Source: Mugil cephalus (taxonomy: Eukaryota; Chordata; Actinopteri; Mugiliformes; Mugilidae). Taken from it: a stretch of DNA of 64,000 nt. Shown here one piece after another: positions 58,818 through 64,000 of the stretch (the first letter of the stretch is position 1; each line of letters starts with the position of its first letter). The stretch lies in NCBI RefSeq assembly GCF_022458985.1, contig NC_061778.1, positions 9,007,501 to 9,071,500 on the forward strand, given 5' to 3'. Under the pieces are notes generated by a model, which made no database searches, had not been told where the DNA came from, and saw only the letters and a list, made by a program, of their open reading frames with translations. Position numbers and translations under genes: made by a program.

Positions 58818-59501
58818 GTAAGTAAACAGTCTCACAGCGCGGAAAACCTTACCGAGCTACGTATCACCTTCACAACAATGATGACACAAGTGACACGTTT
58901 AACGTTAAGTCAACTCAAGAAAAAAAAAATAACAGTGCATCCAGTGTAGCTAACCCGATTGTAACATCTTCTAATTTTGTAATCTTTACACTGACAATGT
59001 GGTCACTTCGTCCTGTCATGCTGAATGTCATGGTTAGCTCGTACAGTGCATAGTTGTGTTAGCTGCTAAGCTACCACTACTTGGGATCTTGGTGCATTGT
59101 GGACGAATAAGTTGTTGTTAAGGTACGCTAGCATGAATACTGTCGATGTGCTGGTATTAGCTAAACTTGTGTATGCAGAATGTCTTAATAGTTGAAACGT
59201 AATGTGAGCTGGTAATGATTTGCTAACTTAAAATAACTAAACTATAAGATGCAAAGCTGCGAGGTAGGCTAGCTACAGAGAGCTTACATAAAAAATAATA
59301 TTTTTTAATAAAGCGCAATTTAAAAACCGAAGACAAAAATGGTATCCTTCGTGAATGATTAACGCAGAATTAACCTTTAATTCATATGCATTATTGTCCA
59401 GTGCATACATGTATAAACACATTCAGCAACATTTATTTATTTATTTTTTTCCAGATCTTAAATCATCTGTATCTGTTTCTGTTTCCTCGCTAGAGTCAAG
59501 G

Positions 59502-60653
59502 ATGTTGTGTGAAGTCCTGCTGTCATCACTATGGTTCCTGTTCGTTATCTTCTGGGTCGAGACCATCAGTGTGTGGCTCTTTCTTTCCATGTTCTACCAG
59601 GACCGAGCAATTTACCACTGGGGAGATGGGTGAGTAACGACGCCTCTGTGATCAGCCTGCACTGCACGACACACAAATATTTCTGGGGCACTTTCAGCAG
59701 CGTGAGCGCACAATGCTCCCTGAGTCATGATAGGACCAGCTTCTCAATGCTGTGCTCTTACGTACCTCATTCATTCAGAAAAAAAAAAAAAAAAAAAAAC
59801 ACATGTTAAATAATATTAAATCAACATTTAGATACTTAATATTTAATTATTAAATATGAGTGGGTTGCAATGTGTTCTTTTTGATGGATGAAAAATAGCC
59901 AAGTTTCACACCTAATCAACAATGACTGATGTCTTTATTAAACTTTATCACCAGATATTTTTGGGTTGTTATCTGAGCTTTGTGCAGGTGGTATATAATT
60001 AATGTCCAGTTGGGGATCAATTAATAAAGAACACATTTACGTGTGCGCATTCAATTAATGAGAGGGACCCTAAAGTTGCATTATATTGCAGAGTTTGTAG
60101 TTTGTCTCCTTGTTGGCACTCGCACACAACAAACAAGTGCAGTCTGTGGCTGTGACTCAGGGTAGGTGGTATTTTTTTGCATACGAAGTGTGAAGCTTTG
60201 ATTGGATCTCGAGATGCATTTAAAATGTCAAATGTTAAGACGCGTGTTATTATTAGCTAGTTATTGTCATCCGATCAGGACTGGTTCAAATAGGTATGAA
60301 TGTGAGGCTTTTATATTCATCCCCACATCTGTCTTTCGTTTATGACATTTCCCTGCACAATACTTGTTTAACATGAAAGTTAAAGGTGCCACCACCATAA
60401 CCAACCAGACTTAGACCTTTAAAGTCCTTGAGTATTGTCCATGTTCTGAGCACAGCTATTAGATGGAACCATTTGTTTGATGTTACAGGGTATTTGCAGA
60501 TGACCCTGGCCAGATGATATACATGTTGAGCAGGTACGAACCAAGTGTTTACTCGGTTTACAGTTTGTTTTGAAGTAGAAGTCGTGAAAGGCCTAATGTC
60601 TTGTCTCCTTCCGCAGAGTTGAAACCCACGTGGAGACAGAGGTCCAGACCTGA
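59502..60653 (+). CDS. Unassigned 69-residue single-pass membrane microprotein
   Basis: Three coding exons join in phase: 59502-59629, 60489-60533 and 60617-60653 (TGA), with donors gtgagt and gtacga and acceptors ttacag and ccgcag. The exon carrying the ATG starts at 59494, after tcgctag, leaving 8 leader bases. The product has a long hydrophobic segment at about residues 5-31 (CEVLLSSLWFLFVIFWVE, then SVWLFLSMF). This is long enough for one membrane span and could act as a signal anchor. A polar tail follows, with YHWGDG, FADDPGQMIYMLS and an acidic VETHVETEVQT end. I do not recognise the family and give no function. Support comes from four well-formed splice sites, consistent phase, a CpG-rich upstream exon region and a downstream polyadenylation signal at 61611. 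A different start further upstream is unlikely, because the exon has almost no upstream sequence. Confidence 0.7.
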
Positions 60654-61616
60654 GATGAAGAAAGATCAAGACGTCCACTGAAAGGACTCTCAACAGAGTG
60701 CTGTTGCAGTTGACTCAAGAACGCATAATGAAAGGCTGTTTTTCCTTTGCACTGACGGCCTTGCACACTGTTGTGCACAGATTGCTTTTTAATAGTAGGC
60801 AGCAGAGAGACGCAGCATGAGGGAAGCCATAATTAATATGTAGAGGGAGGTCCTGCATATTGTATGATTCACACTCACCACTGCAGCATCTATATTTTCA
60901 CTTTCAGCTTTTGGGGAAGCAGAATGAATGTAAAGAAGATATTGGTTCACTACAGATCGGCTTAGTGCATGTTTCTTCTATTTACTTTACTCTCCTATCT
61001 ACTTTATTCCATCTTGACACACTCACCGAGGTGGTGTTTTGGTCATGCTGTCATTCTATGCAAATACAGTAATTTCATTTTACAGTTATATTTGTGTTTA
61101 CAAATGTCAGATTGCAGTGATTCTGTTATGAAGTGTTGCAAATCTTATAATTATCAGATGTTCTATATTTGATGCTATAACCTTTGTCAATGAGTTATTT
61201 TTGAATACTGGCCGTGGTCGACTATTGTACCAGGAATAGATAACCAAGAATTCTTTATTTCAGATTTATTCTATTTTTCACTACATTAGATAAACTGGAA
61301 AGTAATTCTGATTTGTTCACGTATTAAGAATTTTCCTGAGCTTTGAGACACCCCTTGAGCTTTATTTACTAGCGATTGGGTTTTGCTCAGTTGTCATGTA
61401 TCTCTCCCCTGATAATACACATTACCTGCAGAGGTCTCATTATTAAATAAACTGAAAGATTCACGTGTGCTGATGATACGAGGGAAAAAAAAAAAAAATT
61501 GAAAGCCCTGGCAGTGGACTGTGTGTTTATTATTGTAAGAAAGATTGTATGTGTGTATGAAGAGAATCAGAGCGGGCAGATTGTAAAATAACATGTCAAA
61601 TGTTATGTCCAATAAA
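60654..61616 (+). other. 3' UTR of the membrane microprotein gene
   Basis: About 960 bases between the stop codon and AATAAA at 61611-61616, which is followed by another overlapping AATAAAA. No coding or repeat feature was recognised inside, apart from a poly-A tract near 61485. Confidence 0.5.
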
Positions 61617-61742
61617 ATAAAAGGGAAAGTTAAGACATATTTCTCTCTGCAGGCCACTTTTATCTACATTCAGTTCTCAATGTGGATGTAATTAATTCTT
61701 CTTTTCTGGAAATACTGCATTTTTAATATTTTCCACGCCAGG

Positions 61743-61758
61743 ACACCAGGGGGCGCTG
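61743..61758 (+). promoter_or_regulatory. Candidate CTCF site
   Basis: acaccagggggcgctg is a close match to the CTCF core (CCASYAGRKGGCR-type). It stands between the end of the microprotein gene and the paf1 promoter, in plus orientation. Matched from memory; occupancy unknown. Confidence 0.5.
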
Positions 61759-61782
61759 AACATACATCAATCTTCTTCAAAC

Positions 61783-61790
61783 CCGGAAGT
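61783..61790 (+). promoter_or_regulatory. ETS-type site in the paf1 promoter
   Basis: CCGGAAGT, followed by another CCGG-rich stretch, lies about 210 bases upstream of the paf1 start codon. GABPA/ELK-type sites like this are common in housekeeping promoters. Confidence 0.5.
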
Positions 61791-61993
61791 GCCGGATTAC
61801 TACCGGGTCATCCCATAGGTCCGATCCTACTGTGAGAAATTGAAATTAACGTTTTCTTGCGGGGTTTAGATTTAGAAGTTATCTGTATTTTTAAGGAGAG
61901 GGGTGAGTTACAACAAATAGACGTGTTTGTTTTCTTTTTTATTTCCTGTGTGTAAACAGCTTTGCTTTTAGTTGAGAGCGGTGTCTTGTAAAC

Positions 61994-63970
<1,977 letters not shown>

Positions 63971-64000
63971 TAAGTTGGGTTAACTGTGAAATTGCCTTAT

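Overview
The window looks like nuclear DNA from a ray-finned fish, probably a percomorph. All protein genes are split by short GT-AG introns. The proteins are vertebrate ones that I recognise residue by residue, and the interspersed repeats are typical teleost families. There are no bacterial-style operons, CRISPR arrays or rRNA genes. Coding exons occupy roughly 13 percent of the sequence.

Layout. (1) 1-11.2 kb: gene-poor DNA on the 3' side of hic1, with two copies of a dispersed inverted-repeat element and simple repeats. (2) 11.2-17.9 kb, minus strand: hic1, a BTB/zinc-finger transcriptional repressor. It has a large coding exon and a short first coding exon that I recovered 4.4 kb upstream by matching splice sites and phase. 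(3) 18-30.4 kb: gene-free DNA upstream of hic1. It holds a possible alternative hic1 first exon, a dispersed-element copy and a striking head-to-tail array of a teleost repeat module. (4) 30.56-41.2 kb, minus strand: tsr1, a 40S ribosome biogenesis factor. I resolved 15 coding exons that give 829 residues with every junction in phase. Its introns hold several transposon remnants. (5) 41.2-43.95 kb: divergent intergenic space with a Tc1-like transposase relic. (6) About 43.96-57.65 kb, plus strand: taok1, a STE20-family kinase. It has 19 coding exons, 1016 residues and a 3.3 kb 3' UTR. (7) 58.6-61.6 kb, plus strand: a three-coding-exon gene for a 69-residue membrane microprotein that I cannot assign to a family. 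(8) 61.99 kb to the window end, plus strand: the first six coding exons of paf1, which runs off the end.

Functional picture. These are unrelated single-copy vertebrate genes rather than a pathway: a developmental repressor (hic1), housekeeping ribosome assembly (tsr1), stress/cytoskeletal kinase signalling (taok1) and transcription elongation (paf1). The hic1-tsr1 neighbourhood matches the human 17p13.3 region. taok1 and paf1 lie elsewhere in human, so this is a teleost arrangement. The items most worth following up are the unassigned microprotein gene with a consensus CRE and a long-TIR MITE next to its promoter, the overlapping upstream ORFs in the taok1 leader, the uORF ending one base before the hic1 start codon, and the tandem repeat-module array at 22.4-23.4 kb.
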